Position numbers and translations under genes: made by a program
Source: an uncultured Bacteroides sp.
GTDB lineage: Bacteria; Bacteroidota; Bacteroidia; Bacteroidales; Bacteroidaceae
Direction: 5' to 3'
Length of the DNA: 11,456 bases
NCBI GenBank assembly: GCA_947071285.1
Contig: CAMTFK010000148.1
Span: 1 to 11,456 of the forward strand
Shown: positions 1-7,331 of the stretch, in pieces
How the letters are laid out: each line of letters opens with the position of its first letter
Numbering within the stretch: position 1 is the stretch's first letter
The notes under the pieces: generated by a model
Databases searched by the model: none
The model's input: the letters and a program-made list of their open reading frames with translations, nothing else
Told to the model about the DNA's origin: nothing

Positions 1-50
1 CCACAACACTATCCTCTTCGTCGGCAGCGTCAGATGTGTATAAGAGACAG
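1..50 (+). other. Illumina Nextera adapter contamination (not genomic)
   Basis: Positions 18-50 match the Nextera read-1 transposase adapter exactly as I remember it. The 14-base primer part (TCGTCGGCAGCGTC) is at 18-31 and the 19-bp Tn5 mosaic end (AGATGTGTATAAGAGACAG) at 32-50. The eight bases before it, TATCCTCT at 10-17, match a standard Nextera i5 index (S503), preceded by ACAC, the last four bases of the P5 primer. Bases 1-5 do not match P5 and may be read errors. This is library-preparation sequence left on a contig end and has no biological meaning. Genomic sequence starts at 51. Confidence 0.97.
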
Positions 51-51
51 T

Positions 52-2256
52 GTATCAGGTGCTCCCTGGAGTCAGACTATTATTTCACATATTATGCAGA
101 AAGAGTATGACCGGAGAAATATAAACATGAAAGTGGAATATATGAATATTCTGACTATTGGAACACCCGAAATTCTGAGACAATATAAAGAAAACCTGTT
201 TTCTACTTATGGGGAAAATCCTCCGAAAGCAGTATTGATGCTGGGCAATGCCCCCTTATTGTTGCGGGATGACATGCGAAAACATTGGGGAGATGTGTCT
301 TTGATCGTATGTGCCGAAAGTGAATACGTGGGACCGGATACCACTTATATTTATAATCAGGTTGTTCCGGCGCAGGACCGGATTTCCCTAAAGGAATTAC
401 GCGAAGAGTACAATATGACTTTTATGCAAGCGTATTCTTTTATTCCGCAGAATATACAACTGATGCACCGCATGCTTCCGGAGATGAAAAGTGTGTTGCT
501 AATTGGCGATCAGACGGATCGTGATATTGATTACGATCAGCAGGTCCGGGAATTTATCAGAACAGAATATCCTGATTTGGGCTATAAATACCTATCCGCC
601 GGTAATTGGAGTTCCGACCAGTTGCTGGACACGTTGCGTCAGGTTTCTCCGGATGAAACGGGAATACTGTTTGCTTCGTGGTTCCATAAACGAATGTTTG
701 CAGGCAATATGGTGTTGATGGCCAACTCTTATAAAGTGATAGCCAATTCTTCTATGCCCAGTCCGTTTTTTGCTTTGTCGGCTTCTTTATCGAGTATTGA
801 AGAAGACGGCAACATAATAGGAGGATGTGTCTATGACATGGACCTGTATTGTGAGGAAATTGTAAAAGCGATTGATGCCATAGTGGATGGGAAGCAGGCA
901 CGTGACATTGCTTTGTATGACCCGAAGCCGGTTGTTATCTTCAATTATCCCTATATGGTGGACTTTGGCTTATTGCCGGAGAACTGTCCGGCGGGAACTA
1001 TTTTTCTGAATGCTCCACCTACTTTTATGCAAAAGTATCAGTCTTCTATTGCAGTGGGTGGGGTGTTCTTATTGTTGACTGTGCTCTTTTTCCAGTTCCG
1101 GAGAAATAAAATTTTGGAACGGCTCCAGCAAGTGGAACAGAACCAACGCTTTACCCATACCAAACTGGCTATGGCATTGGAGGTGGTTGATCTGCTTCCC
1201 TGGCAATGGGATTTACTGACGGATGAGATTACCTATAGTTCGTACACGCCAATAGAACCGGGTAAGGAAGCCATATCAGAGATGACTTATTCTATCGGTA
1301 TGCAGGATTATCTTACTCATATTTGCGAGGAAGACAGGGAACGCCTTCGGAAGGTTTTTCAGGATATACGCTCTAATAAAATCAAAGAGCTCCGGGAAGA
1401 ATTCCGTATCCACCGTCACGACGCTATGGAACAGGAAATTGATTGGATGGAGGCTCGCGGTTTTGTAGAAGAGTATGATGAAAAAGGCAATCCCTTGATG
1501 GTAGTCGGTTCTTCATTGTTTATAACAGAACGTAAGGCAGCAGAGCGGGAACTGATTGCCGCCAAAGAACATGCTGAAGAATCCAATCGGCTGAAATCAG
1601 CTTTTCTTGCCAATATCAGTCATGAAATCCGTACTCCGCTGAATGCCATCATCGGCTTCTCAAGCATATTGACAATGACAGAAGATGAAGAAGAAAAGAA
1701 GGAATATGTCGGCATCATTGAGAAGAATAATGGGATTCTATTGCAACTCATCAATGATGTCCTCGATTTATCCAAGATAGAAGCAGGAGCGCTGGACTTG
1801 CATTATTCGGAATTTGAATTGAATGAAATACTGATAACTCTTAAGGAAGTGATAGACTCACGTTTGCAGGATGGAGTTGAACTGATCTTTGAGCCTGGAA
1901 TGCACGACAACTATCTTGTTTTCTCGGATCAGAATCGATTACAGCAACTTGTTTTGAATTTCCTGACCAATGCCAGTAAATTCACTTCAAGTGGCAGCAT
2001 CCGTTATGGATATGAAGTTCGTGAAAAGGATATTTATTATTATGTGACAGATACGGGTACCGGAATTCCAGAGGATAAACTGCAATTTGTTTTCGATAGG
2101 TTCATAAAACTGGATAGCTTCAAGCAAGGCACCGGTTTAGGCCTTCCCATCTGCCAGCTTATCATTCAAAATATGGGTGGTGAAATAGGAGTTGAGTCTA
2201 CTTTGGGAAAAGGGTCTACCTTCTGGTTTACACTTCCCCTCAAACTGGAACAGTAA
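52..2256 (+). CDS. Membrane sensor histidine kinase with periplasmic-binding-like sensor domain (5' truncated)
   Basis: Residue numbers count from the apparent ATG at 34, which lies in the adapter and is false; the first six residues (MCIRDS) are translated adapter. The genuine frame is open from the insert edge, so the real start with a signal peptide or first membrane segment is missing. Residues about 10-325 resemble an ABC-transporter substrate-binding fold used as an extracytoplasmic sensor. One membrane segment follows at 338-355, then a PAS-like domain at about 375-505 and a short coiled coil. The kinase core has the H-box (SHEIRTP, phosphoacceptor H530), N-box (N646 in NASK), G1 box (DTGTGIP, 673-679) and G2 box (GTGLGL, 699-704). 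It ends at the ATPase domain, with no receiver or AraC-type domain, so it is not a one-piece hybrid regulator; its response regulator must be elsewhere. It faces the glycosidase operon tail to tail. Control of that operon is plausible but not shown. Confidence 0.9.
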   Translation, partial: VSGAPWSQTIISHIMQKEYDRRNINMKVEYMNILTIGTPEILRQYKENLFSTYGENPPKAVLMLGNAPLLLRDDMRKHWGDVSLIVCAESEYVGPDTTYIYNQVVPAQDRISLKELREEYNMTFMQAYSFIPQNIQLMHRMLPEMKSVLLIGDQTDRDIDYDQQVREFIRTEYPDLGYKYLSAGNWSSDQLLDTLRQVSPDETGILFASWFHKRMFAGNMVLMANSYKVIANSSMPSPFFALSASLSSIEEDGNIIGGCVYDMDLYCEEIVKAIDAIVDGKQARDIALYDPKPVVIFNYPYMVDFGLLPENCPAGTIFLNAPPTFMQKYQSSIAVGGVFLLLTVLFFQFRRNKILERLQQVEQNQRFTHTKLAMALEVVDLLPWQWDLLTDEITYSSYTPIEPGKEAISEMTYSIGMQDYLTHICEEDRERLRKVFQDIRSNKIKELREEFRIHRHDAMEQEIDWMEARGFVEEYDEKGNPLMVVGSSLFITERKAAERELIAAKEHAEESNRLKSAFLANISHEIRTPLNAIIGFSSILTMTEDEEEKKEYVGIIEKNNGILLQLINDVLDLSKIEAGALDLHYSEFELNEILITLKEVIDSRLQDGVELIFEPGMHDNYLVFSDQNRLQQLVLNFLTNASKFTSSGSIRYGYEVREKDIYYYVTDTGTGIPEDKLQFVFDRFIKLDSFKQGTGLGLPICQLIIQNMGGEIGVESTLGKGSTFWFTLPLKLEQ

Positions 2257-2273
2257 GAGGGGAGAGTGTTCCT

Positions 2274-3497
2274 TTATATGACAGCCTTGTTTTCGATTAA
2301 ATTTTTTAGTCGTATCAAGGCTTCTATGTAGTAATAATCTGCATAGATGATGGCAGCATCTATTTCCGAATTATTCGGCAGATGCCCGGTAGAGTGGAGG
2401 AGGAATGCAGGTTTGCTTTTGCCGCATTGATATTGGTCCGAACTCAGACTTGTCAGCATTTTTATGGCCGCATCTTTGTATTCTCGACTTTTATTCTCCG
2501 GTAGATAGGTGGATAATTCCAGCAAGGCTGAAGCTGTTACGCAGGCAGCAGAAGCATCACGCGGAGCGTTCGGAATGCCGGGGTCGTCAAAATCCCAGTA
2601 AGGTACATAGTCTTCCGGTAATCTTTGCAGATACACGTCCGTAACTTTTTGTACGAAGTCCAGATAACGCGGATCGAGAGTTTCCCGATAGACAACTGTG
2701 TAGCCATAGATGGCCCATGCTTGTCCGCGCGCCCACATGGTGTTGTCTGCATATCCCTGATGGGTCACTCCTTTGATAAAGTCTCCCGTCAGTGTATCGT
2801 ATACGGCTACATGATAAGAAGTGTAATCCGGGCGGAACTGATATTTCATTGTCTTGTCGGCATGTGATACGGCAATATCCGCCAGATATGGATTGCCACC
2901 GTTTTTGGCAGCCCAGAAGAGCATTTCCAGGTTAATCATGTTGTCCATGATTGTATTGTGTCCGCCAAACATTTCTACATTTCTCGGCCAGGAAAGAATG
3001 GTTCCTACGCGTGGTCTGAACAATGTGGCCAATGAGTCCGCCGTATCCAGGATAATCTGTTTATATTCCGGATTGTGCGTCAGGCGGTAGCCGTTGCCGT
3101 AGCTACAAAAGATTAGAAAACCCAAATCATGGTCGTATGCCGGAATCTGCGACAGGAATTTTAATGATTCGGTGAATTTCTCCGCTTGTTCTTTGAGGGC
3201 TGCTTTGTCTGTATATTCATAATCATACCACAATATTCCCGGCCAGAATCCACTGCACCACTCATCTTTTGTCGCTTTTCTGCAATGCCAGATGTTGAGG
3301 CTATCCATGATGTTGCGGGGCATCATGGTGTAATCGATTGTGCCATCAGCTCCCTTGAGTTCGGTCAAAGTGCGCTGTACCTGGTCATTGCAGTAGTCCA
3401 GCGTCTCATAGACGTCAATACCCGTTTCTTTGTCAGGCATGTTGCAAGCTGAAAGCAGGCACAAGCATGCACCGAACAATAATCCTTTTGTTTTCAT
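2274..3497 (-). CDS. GH88 unsaturated glucuronyl hydrolase, lipoprotein
   Basis: A 407-residue member of glycoside hydrolase family 88. The family removes 4,5-unsaturated uronic acids from the non-reducing end of lyase-generated oligosaccharides by hydrating the C4-C5 double bond. D124 (in YDHDLGF) and D185 (in MDNMINL) are 61 residues apart, the same spacing as the two active-site aspartates D88 and D149 of Bacillus sp. GL1 UGL as I recall them. WARGQAW at 255-261 is another family block. The N-terminus is a lipoprotein signal with lipobox LSAC (C18), followed by a few acidic residues, so the enzyme is membrane anchored in the periplasm or on the surface. It starts 14 bp after the GH43 stop, so the two are almost certainly co-transcribed, and it is the last gene of the run. 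Its substrate implies a polysaccharide lyase elsewhere. GH105 is the main alternative family, but the motifs fit GH88 better. Confidence 0.92.
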   Translation of the reverse strand: MKTKGLLFGACLCLLSACNMPDKETGIDVYETLDYCNDQVQRTLTELKGADGTIDYTMMPRNIMDSLNIWHCRKATKDEWCSGFWPGILWYDYEYTDKAALKEQAEKFTESLKFLSQIPAYDHDLGFLIFCSYGNGYRLTHNPEYKQIILDTADSLATLFRPRVGTILSWPRNVEMFGGHNTIMDNMINLEMLFWAAKNGGNPYLADIAVSHADKTMKYQFRPDYTSYHVAVYDTLTGDFIKGVTHQGYADNTMWARGQAWAIYGYTVVYRETLDPRYLDFVQKVTDVYLQRLPEDYVPYWDFDDPGIPNAPRDASAACVTASALLELSTYLPENKSREYKDAAIKMLTSLSSDQYQCGKSKPAFLLHSTGHLPNNSEIDAAIIYADYYYIEALIRLKNLIENKAVI

Positions 3498-3511
3498 ATA
3501 ATCAGTTCTTT

Positions 3512-5161
3512 TTATTTGTCAATACGAAACCAGTCAGCATCTACCCATCCTCTTTCCTTACCGTAAGGGGTTGTACTGAATAATCCTACTTTAGCGCCTA
3601 TCCATTTTCCCTGCCGTGCAGTGAAAGGTGTACCGGCTGTTTTATATTTCTTTCCATCCAGGCTGTAATAGAAGTGGCAGATGCCACCTTTACCGACTTT
3701 CACCCGCAGGTAGATATCTCTTTCATAGTTCGAAAATAACCCAGCCTCATACTGACGGCTGGCGGGTATTTCCGCTAAACAGGTGACTGTTTCAGGTGTT
3801 TTTTGTTCTGCGTCTTTGCATGTCACTTGTTTCAGTATAAATTTATCTCCCTCTTTTTCTACGCCTATGTAGCAATAATCCCATCCCATCACAATCAGTC
3901 CCGATTGTTGTCCGTCCATTTTGGCAGAAACCTTTAGCTTAGTGGTTGCGGTAAATTCTTCAGCCATGAACTTTTGTAGTAGCAGGTTGGGCACTTCCCA
4001 GAAATTTACAAAATCTTTAGAAAGAACATGCCCATAGATACGCATAAAACCGAGGTCGGAAGTAAATCCGAACGTATCCTGATAATTGGCATGCCATTCC
4101 CATTGCAGTCCCAGCCGACGGGTGTTGAATTCATCACTTTCCACTGGTGTTTCTACAGGATGGCTTTTGCCTACATTCGGTTTCTGATAGCGGGTAACGG
4201 GTTCACCGCAGCCGTCACCATCTTTGTCTTCGCCTATTACGGGCCAGTCATTCACCCATTTCATCGGGTTCAGGTGAACCACACGTCCGTACATGGCCTT
4301 GTCCTGAAAATGAACGAACCAGGATTCGCCGGTCGGTGTGTCTACCCATGCACCTTGATGCGGACCGTTAATCTCCGTGTTACCCTGAGCCATGACGATT
4401 TTCTTCTCGTACGGACCGTACACGTTGCGTGAACGCAACACCAACTGCCATCCGGTAGCTACGCCTCCCGCAGGTGCGAATATGTAATAATACCCATTTC
4501 GTTTATAGAGTTTGGGGCCTTCCACCGTATGGTTCACCCCGTCGTTTCCATCAAATACCAATACCGGTTCACTGATGACTTCGGTTCCTTCCGCATTCAT
4601 TTCGCATACGGTGACGACACTGTTGAATGCTGCCCGGCTTCCGGCCCAGGCATATGCCAGATACACTTTCCCGTCTTCATCCCAAAGGGGAGCTGGGTCT
4701 ATCATTCCCCGTCCGGCTTTCACCAGTACGGGCTTTTCCCATTCTCCGGCAGGGTCTTTGGTCTTTACCATAAAGATGCCGTGGTCGGGGTCGCCCCAGT
4801 AGATGTAGAATCCTCCGTTGTGATGGCGGATGGATGGAGCCCATACGCCTTTGCCGTGCTGAGGAGAATTGAAGAAATCTGTAGGCTCGATCTCTTGCAG
4901 GGCATAGCCTGCATACTTCCAGTTCACCAAATCCCGGGAATGAAGAATCGGCAATCCCGGAGCGCATCCGAAGCTGGAAGCTGTCATGTAGAAATCTTCA
5001 CCAACAGCGCAAACATCCGGGTCGGAATAATCAGCATGCAGCACAGGGTTTATGTAGGTGCCGTCTTTCTGGTCGGCTACCCAAACCTTGGATACATATT
5101 GAGCTTCCGCTTGCCAGCATGAGGCACATAATGCAGTTACGAATAGAAGTATCTTTTTCAT
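3512..5161 (-). CDS. GH43 glycosidase with C-terminal beta-sandwich (arabinofuranosidase/xylosidase type)
   Basis: A 549-residue secreted enzyme with a signal peptide ending in AEA-Q (cleavage about residue 20). Residues about 35-330 form the five-bladed beta-propeller of family 43. The inverting catalytic triad can be read: base D47 in YSDPDV, pKa-tuning D155 in MIDPAP, and acid E214 in VEGPK. H268 in GPHQGAW is the conserved propeller histidine that usually holds a metal ion. From about 340 (SDEFN..LGLQWEW) to the end is the concanavalin-like GH43 C-terminal domain, which often supplies part of the active site. Family members cut alpha-L-arabinofuranosides, beta-xylosides or, less often, galactosides. 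The overall arrangement reminds me of subfamily 12, but I cannot confirm this. An AAGG lies about 9 nt before the ATG, inside a repeated motif described separately. GH88 follows after 14 bp. Confidence 0.92.
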   Translation of the reverse strand: MKKILLFVTALCASCWQAEAQYVSKVWVADQKDGTYINPVLHADYSDPDVCAVGEDFYMTASSFGCAPGLPILHSRDLVNWKYAGYALQEIEPTDFFNSPQHGKGVWAPSIRHHNGGFYIYWGDPDHGIFMVKTKDPAGEWEKPVLVKAGRGMIDPAPLWDEDGKVYLAYAWAGSRAAFNSVVTVCEMNAEGTEVISEPVLVFDGNDGVNHTVEGPKLYKRNGYYYIFAPAGGVATGWQLVLRSRNVYGPYEKKIVMAQGNTEINGPHQGAWVDTPTGESWFVHFQDKAMYGRVVHLNPMKWVNDWPVIGEDKDGDGCGEPVTRYQKPNVGKSHPVETPVESDEFNTRRLGLQWEWHANYQDTFGFTSDLGFMRIYGHVLSKDFVNFWEVPNLLLQKFMAEEFTATTKLKVSAKMDGQQSGLIVMGWDYCYIGVEKEGDKFILKQVTCKDAEQKTPETVTCLAEIPASRQYEAGLFSNYERDIYLRVKVGKGGICHFYYSLDGKKYKTAGTPFTARQGKWIGAKVGLFSTTPYGKERGWVDADWFRIDK

Positions 5162-5167
5162 CCTTAA

Positions 5168-5215
5168 TTACCTTAAAATAAAAACATCCTGAAAACAACT
5201 CTTTTTACCTTAAAA
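5168..5215. repeat. Pair of 11-bp direct repeats upstream of the GH43 gene
   Basis: TTACCTTAAAA (read on the + strand) occurs perfectly at 5168-5178 and 5205-5215, a 37-bp period. On the coding strand this is TTTTAAGGTAA, and the copy nearer the gene supplies the AAGG that probably acts as the GH43 ribosome-binding site. The 143-bp gap between GH97 and GH43 is the second longest in the operon. The pair could be an operator or a leader-RNA element, or a chance match in AT-rich DNA. Confidence 0.35.
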
Positions 5216-5304
5216 AATCTTCTACCTGATTCATCCATGTTAGAGTCTTATATCGCTTATTAATACGATTAAGTGCTTATGTCCACTCAATGAAAAAACA
5301 GCTT

Positions 5305-7248
5305 TTATAATTTTTGTCCTTTGTAGGCCTTGTATTTCTTCATCTCTTTTCCGTCGACCGGTATAAGGCGTATGGCAGCTCCACCGCTGGGTTTCAACTG
5401 AAACTTCATGGTCTGGGTGCTCTTGACTAACAGATAAGTACACTTCACCTGTGTTTTGGTTTTCACTTTCTCACCTCCGTCTGTGTAGATGCAGGCAAGG
5501 TAAGTTTTATCCTTATCCAGGAAAGAGAGAGAGACGTTCTTGGCAGAACCGTTATTGTTTGTTAGGAGTGCAACGAACCATTCCTGTCCTTTGCGACGTG
5601 CCATGGTGATGTTTTTGCCGGGTGCTCCGTCCAGTACCTTTGTATCGTCAAATACGGTTTGCAGGTTCTCGAACCATTCAATCTCCGGTTCACCATTATA
5701 AAATGACGGTTTGTCGTACCAGAAGATGGTTTGCAACGGACTGTAGAAGACGAGTGAGGCTGCCAGTTGATGGGCATGCGTGGTCTTCAGCCGCTTGTCG
5801 TAGTAACAGATGGTATAGTCGGCTGCACCGTTGATCATGCGGGTGAAAGGTAATGTCACATTGTGAGTTGCATCGGGAAATTCTTCGTTACCGCAGATTC
5901 CTTCCTGTGTCAGTAGGTTGGGGTATGTGCGGCTGAAACCGGAGGGGCGGTATTCATCGTGAATATTTATCAGCAGATGGTTTTCGGCTGCCAGGCGTAC
6001 CATATCGTGCATCCATGTAGCCCAACGATGGCTGGCATATTGCACAAATCCGGATTTCACGCCGACAATTCCCCATTGGCGGAGCAGTGGAAAAAGTTCC
6101 CGCATTTGTTTCATCAGCGCATGCTGGTTGACGTATACCCAGATGCCTACGCCTTTTTCTTTGCCGTATGCTATCACGCGAGGCATATCCAGTTTGGCAA
6201 CTACTTTGGTGGCGTCACCGTCGTGTGAGGTGCAGGGCATATACCATTGCCAGTCGAAGAGCATGTAGGGAATGTTGTGTGCTGCACAGAAATCTATGGT
6301 TGCAATGGCTCCTTCAGTGGTGATGGTGGTTTCACGCATTATCTTGCCCGGTTTCACCCAGGAAGCAGCATCCGGTATTTCACAGGGCGGATTCAGATTC
6401 TGGATGATGTCGTTGTGTTCCAGCAACTCTCCGGGTTTATCGGCTACCATGATAATCTTCCAGGGAGTGGCGTAGTAGGTCACTACGTCTACGGGACTGT
6501 ACATGACGGAAGTCAGCGTATTCTTTTTATCCGTGGAGGCAAGATACTTTGTGAGGCACCAGTCGTCTACATCAGCATCGGCCAGTGCCGCCCATGTTCC
6601 GTTGGGGAGTTCCAGAGTCAGCGCACGTTCCACCGGATGCTTGATGTCGTTGATATCCAGATATTCGAAGAAAGCCTGTGCCCATTGTTCCGTCCATGCT
6701 TTCGTACCTTCGGGGAGTGTGTACTCGGTCAGATCTCCTACGACTTTATGGAAGATGGCTTTCGGGTGTTCGGGAAAAAAGTAACGGAAAGCAACGCCTT
6801 CGTCATAAGCACGCACCTCGATGTTGAGGCGGTATCCGGAATTGTCTTTCTTGGATAAGTAGAGGGTGGCTGCCTTATAATGGTCGTGCACCGTACTGCG
6901 CTCACCATAAAGAGGGTGCCACGTGATGTTGGTTTCGGGCTGATAGGCTACGGAGTCTACTTCCAGGTTATCCATCCAGCACGCAGGCTGCTTGAGGTCT
7001 CTTGCTCCGAGAGCCATCTCCCAGATGCGATTGTCCAGTTCCAGTCCGGCACGGGATTCATTGATTACGGAGTTACCTTTGTAGTCCACCCGGTAATAGA
7101 GTTCGTTCACTGACGGTGACACTTGTTTCTGGTAGAATGCAATTTCCTGTGTTCCGTTGGGAGATGTCAGCTTTAGTTCCTTTGTGTTCCCTGCAAGGAG
7201 AGTTGAACTGAAAGCCAGCATCATGATTGCTGAGTTTATATTCTTCAT
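5305..7248 (-). CDS. GH97 glycoside hydrolase, divergent at the nucleophile position
   Basis: A secreted 647-residue family 97 enzyme; known members are alpha-glucosidases (SusB), alpha-galactosidases and beta-L-arabinopyranosidases. The frame is open back to 7404, but that start lies inside the upstream gene. The ATG at 7248 (or 7257, three codons earlier) gives a normal signal peptide (MKNINSAIMMLAF..). An N-terminal beta-sandwich (to about 270) is followed by the (beta/alpha)8 barrel and a C-terminal beta domain. Barrel landmarks are GVKSGF (396-401), IHDEYRPSG (429-437), SRTYPN, E449 in TQEG and E455 in GNEE; the last two align with Ca-ligand/acid glutamates of SusB as I remember them. 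Retaining members carry Asp in the first motif (KxDF), but here it is G400, so an inverting mechanism is more likely. The substrate cannot be told from sequence. It lies 83 bp after the alpha/beta-hydrolase in the same direction. Confidence 0.9.
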   Translation of the reverse strand: MKNINSAIMMLAFSSTLLAGNTKELKLTSPNGTQEIAFYQKQVSPSVNELYYRVDYKGNSVINESRAGLELDNRIWEMALGARDLKQPACWMDNLEVDSVAYQPETNITWHPLYGERSTVHDHYKAATLYLSKKDNSGYRLNIEVRAYDEGVAFRYFFPEHPKAIFHKVVGDLTEYTLPEGTKAWTEQWAQAFFEYLDINDIKHPVERALTLELPNGTWAALADADVDDWCLTKYLASTDKKNTLTSVMYSPVDVVTYYATPWKIIMVADKPGELLEHNDIIQNLNPPCEIPDAASWVKPGKIMRETTITTEGAIATIDFCAAHNIPYMLFDWQWYMPCTSHDGDATKVVAKLDMPRVIAYGKEKGVGIWVYVNQHALMKQMRELFPLLRQWGIVGVKSGFVQYASHRWATWMHDMVRLAAENHLLINIHDEYRPSGFSRTYPNLLTQEGICGNEEFPDATHNVTLPFTRMINGAADYTICYYDKRLKTTHAHQLAASLVFYSPLQTIFWYDKPSFYNGEPEIEWFENLQTVFDDTKVLDGAPGKNITMARRKGQEWFVALLTNNNGSAKNVSLSFLDKDKTYLACIYTDGGEKVKTKTQVKCTYLLVKSTQTMKFQLKPSGGAAIRLIPVDGKEMKKYKAYKGQKL

Positions 7249-7331
7249 GATCTTCATACGTATTGTTTTTATATAAATACGGTTTACCGGAAGAATATAC
7301 TCAATGGATAGGTAATTAATTAATCTTATAC

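Noticed and set aside
34..51. ATG at 34 as the start of the kinase gene
   Set aside because: It lies within the Tn5 mosaic end of the adapter; the coded MCIRDS peptide is artificial.
2257..2273. Bidirectional terminator between the converging kinase and GH88 genes
   Set aside because: Only 17 bp; AGGGGA/TCCTTT can pair only with G-U wobbles and there is no T run, so I cannot support a terminator.
4529..5122. 197-codon + strand open frame
   Set aside because: Opposite the catalytic part of GH43, with the composition of a reverse-strand translation and no motif.
5120..5161. GH43 enzyme as a lipoprotein (CASC in its signal peptide)
   Set aside because: The -3 residue is Cys, not a lipobox Leu/Val/Ile, and a standard AEA-Q cleavage site follows five residues later.
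5255..5285. Short AT-rich inverted repeats (such as TTAAT-ACG-ATTAA) in the GH97-GH43 gap
   Set aside because: Five-base arms in AT-rich sequence are expected by chance and show no link to a start site.
6247..6858. 203-codon + strand open frame
   Set aside because: Lies entirely opposite the GH97 barrel, whose motifs are intact; no recognisable domain or signal. It is an antisense shadow.
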